64,000 nt of DNA. It comes from Opacimonas viscosa (GTDB lineage Bacteria; Pseudomonadota; Gammaproteobacteria; Enterobacterales; Alteromonadaceae). Below are positions 63,121 to 64,000 of the stretch, piece by piece. Made by a program: the position numbers and the translations under genes. The notes under the pieces are model-generated. The model worked only from the letters and a program-made list of their open reading frames with translations, was not told the origin of the DNA and made no database searches. The DNA lies in assembly GCF_024199005.1 (NCBI RefSeq), contig NZ_JANATA010000001.1:186001-250000 (forward strand), given 5' to 3'. The first letter of the stretch is position 1. Every line of letters begins with the position of its first letter.

Positions 63121-64000
63121 GGCTTCAGCAGACTTTGGTGGCTCAGTTTTGGGGCGCCACTCTGGTGTCCATGCATGGATAAGTGCCTTGACCAAGGTTG
63201 CTAATGGAATGGCAAAAAACACCCCCCAAAAGCCCCAAATCCCTCCGAAAAATAACACTGCTATAATGATATATAAAGGATGCAAACTGACTGCTTCTGA
63301 AAATAGCAAAGGGACTAATAAATTCCCATCCAATGCTTGAATGATCGCATACACCAGCATCAAATAACCAAATTCAGCACTCCAACCCCATTGAATAAAA
63401 GCGACTAGTGCAACGGGTATTGTTATTACAGCCGCTCCAATATAAGGAATTAAAACTGATAGCCCAACTAACACACCTAATAAAATTCCGTAACGCAAAT
63501 CCATTAAGACAAAAGCGACACAGGATATGGTGCCAACAATGATGATCTCAATGACCTTTCCGCGTATATAGTTAGCAATTTGCACGTTCATTTCATTGGC
63601 AACCTGGCGAATCAGACGACGTTCTTTAGGCAATAAATTAGCAATATTACTCATTAATGCGTCTTTATCTTTGAGCATAAAAAACATCATTAGAGGTACC
63701 AGTATTAGATATATCAACAACGCACCAATATTGACCAACGAAGCAAATGATATACTAATAATATCCTCGGTCGCCCCAACTAATTTGAGGTTAATATCGC
63801 CCATAATGCTTTCAATTTGCTCTGCCTGCACTAATTCCGGATAACTTTCCGGCAATGTGACTATCCAGCTTTGAATTTGTTGCCAGATAACGGGGATTTC
63901 TTCAATAAAATTAATGCTTTGTTGAGAAATGGTAGGCAGTAAACTCAGCGTTAAAATAAAAGTAAAACCGATAAAAAGGAACAATATCACTGCTGTGCTG
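63118..64000 (-). CDS. AI-2E/PerM-family permease, 5' end outside the window
   Basis: The C-terminal 290 or so residues of a PerM/AI-2E-family membrane protein. The frame stays open to the window edge, and family members have about 350 residues, so the N-terminal helices are missing here. Several hydrophobic helices and the conserved GGIWGFWGVFFAIPLATLVKALI near the C-terminus are visible. E. coli perM also lies next to bcp. Relatives transport various substrates (autoinducer-2, Na+/H+); which applies here is unknown. Confidence 0.88.
   Translation of the reverse strand, partial: STAVILFLFIGFTFILTLSLLPTISQQSINFIEEIPVIWQQIQSWIVTLPESYPELVQAEQIESIMGDINLKLVGATEDIISISFASLVNIGALLIYLILVPLMMFFMLKDKDALMSNIANLLPKERRLIRQVANEMNVQIANYIRGKVIEIIIVGTISCVAFVLMDLRYGILLGVLVGLSVLIPYIGAAVITIPVALVAFIQWGWSAEFGYLMLVYAIIQALDGNLLVPLLFSEAVSLHPLYIIIAVLFFGGIWGFWGVFFAIPLATLVKALIHAWTPEWRPKTEPPKSAEA

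Overview
The window looks like part of the chromosome of an AT-rich marine gammaproteobacterium of the order Alteromonadales, probably Alteromonadaceae. This is judged from gene content and order, not from any database search. Several gene neighbourhoods known from Gammaproteobacteria are recognisable: fabA/rmf, uup-rlmL-pyrD, pepN-DUF2835, proQ-prc with msrC, and dapA-(bamC)/gcvR-bcp-perM. I see no tRNA, rRNA, CRISPR array, insertion sequence, integrase or plasmid/phage module. The window is essentially core chromosome with a few accessory inserts.

Layout. 1-8.5 kb is a signalling and accessory stretch. It holds a TorF-type outer-membrane protein, a PotD-like periplasmic binding protein followed by a membrane GGDEF-EAL protein (the arrangement of the Vibrio NspS-MbaA polyamine sensor), an orphan BrxR/CapW-type WYL repressor, a receiver-degenerate-GGDEF protein and a GAF-EAL phosphodiesterase. 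8.5-14.6 kb is a light and DNA-repair island with four different photolyase/cryptochrome paralogues in two divergent operons: a (6-4) FeS photolyase, a class I CPD photolyase, a cry-DASH and an atypical homologue. A 48-residue DUF2256 zinc-ribbon gene follows the FeS photolyase. 14.6-23.2 kb carries fabA (with a near-perfect FabR operator), rmf, a DUF3466 surface protein, uup, a small glutaredoxin, rlmL and pyrD. 23.3-28.1 kb is the 180-kDa-class NAD-glutamate dehydrogenase.

28.3-35.3 kb is a four-gene envelope export cassette (DUF1302 outer-membrane protein, DUF1329 protein, YCF48 protein, RND/MMPL permease). It appears inserted between DUF2835/pepN and gdh/pyrD. 35.4-47.2 kb contains pepN, a NhaC antiporter and NSS transporter pair, prc, proQ, a small acidic hypothetical, msrC, a SIMPL protein, an SPOUT RNA methyltransferase and an SpmA-SpmB fusion. 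47.4-55.9 kb holds a class V aminotransferase, tesB, a Ser/Thr kinase, rlmJ, and E2, E1beta and E1alpha of a branched-chain 2-oxoacid dehydrogenase. 56-64 kb has a MATE exporter, rluF, an isoprenylcysteine-methyltransferase-like membrane protein, purC-bamC-dapA, gcvR-bcp and the 3' part of a PerM/AI-2E-type permease.

How it works together. The left end is concerned with c-di-GMP signalling in response to periplasmic ligands. The photolyase island suits a sunlit surface-water lifestyle. The middle is housekeeping (fatty-acid unsaturation, ribosome hibernation and modification, pyrimidine and amino-acid metabolism). Two genes too short for routine calling, DUF2256 and rmf, were read directly from the sequence. 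The items most worth a second look are the atypical photolyase homologue (FAD-proximal Asn and Trp replaced), the NspS-MbaA-like pair, the orphan BrxR-type regulator with palindromes in its promoter, and the inserted DUF1302/DUF1329/YCF48/RND cassette.
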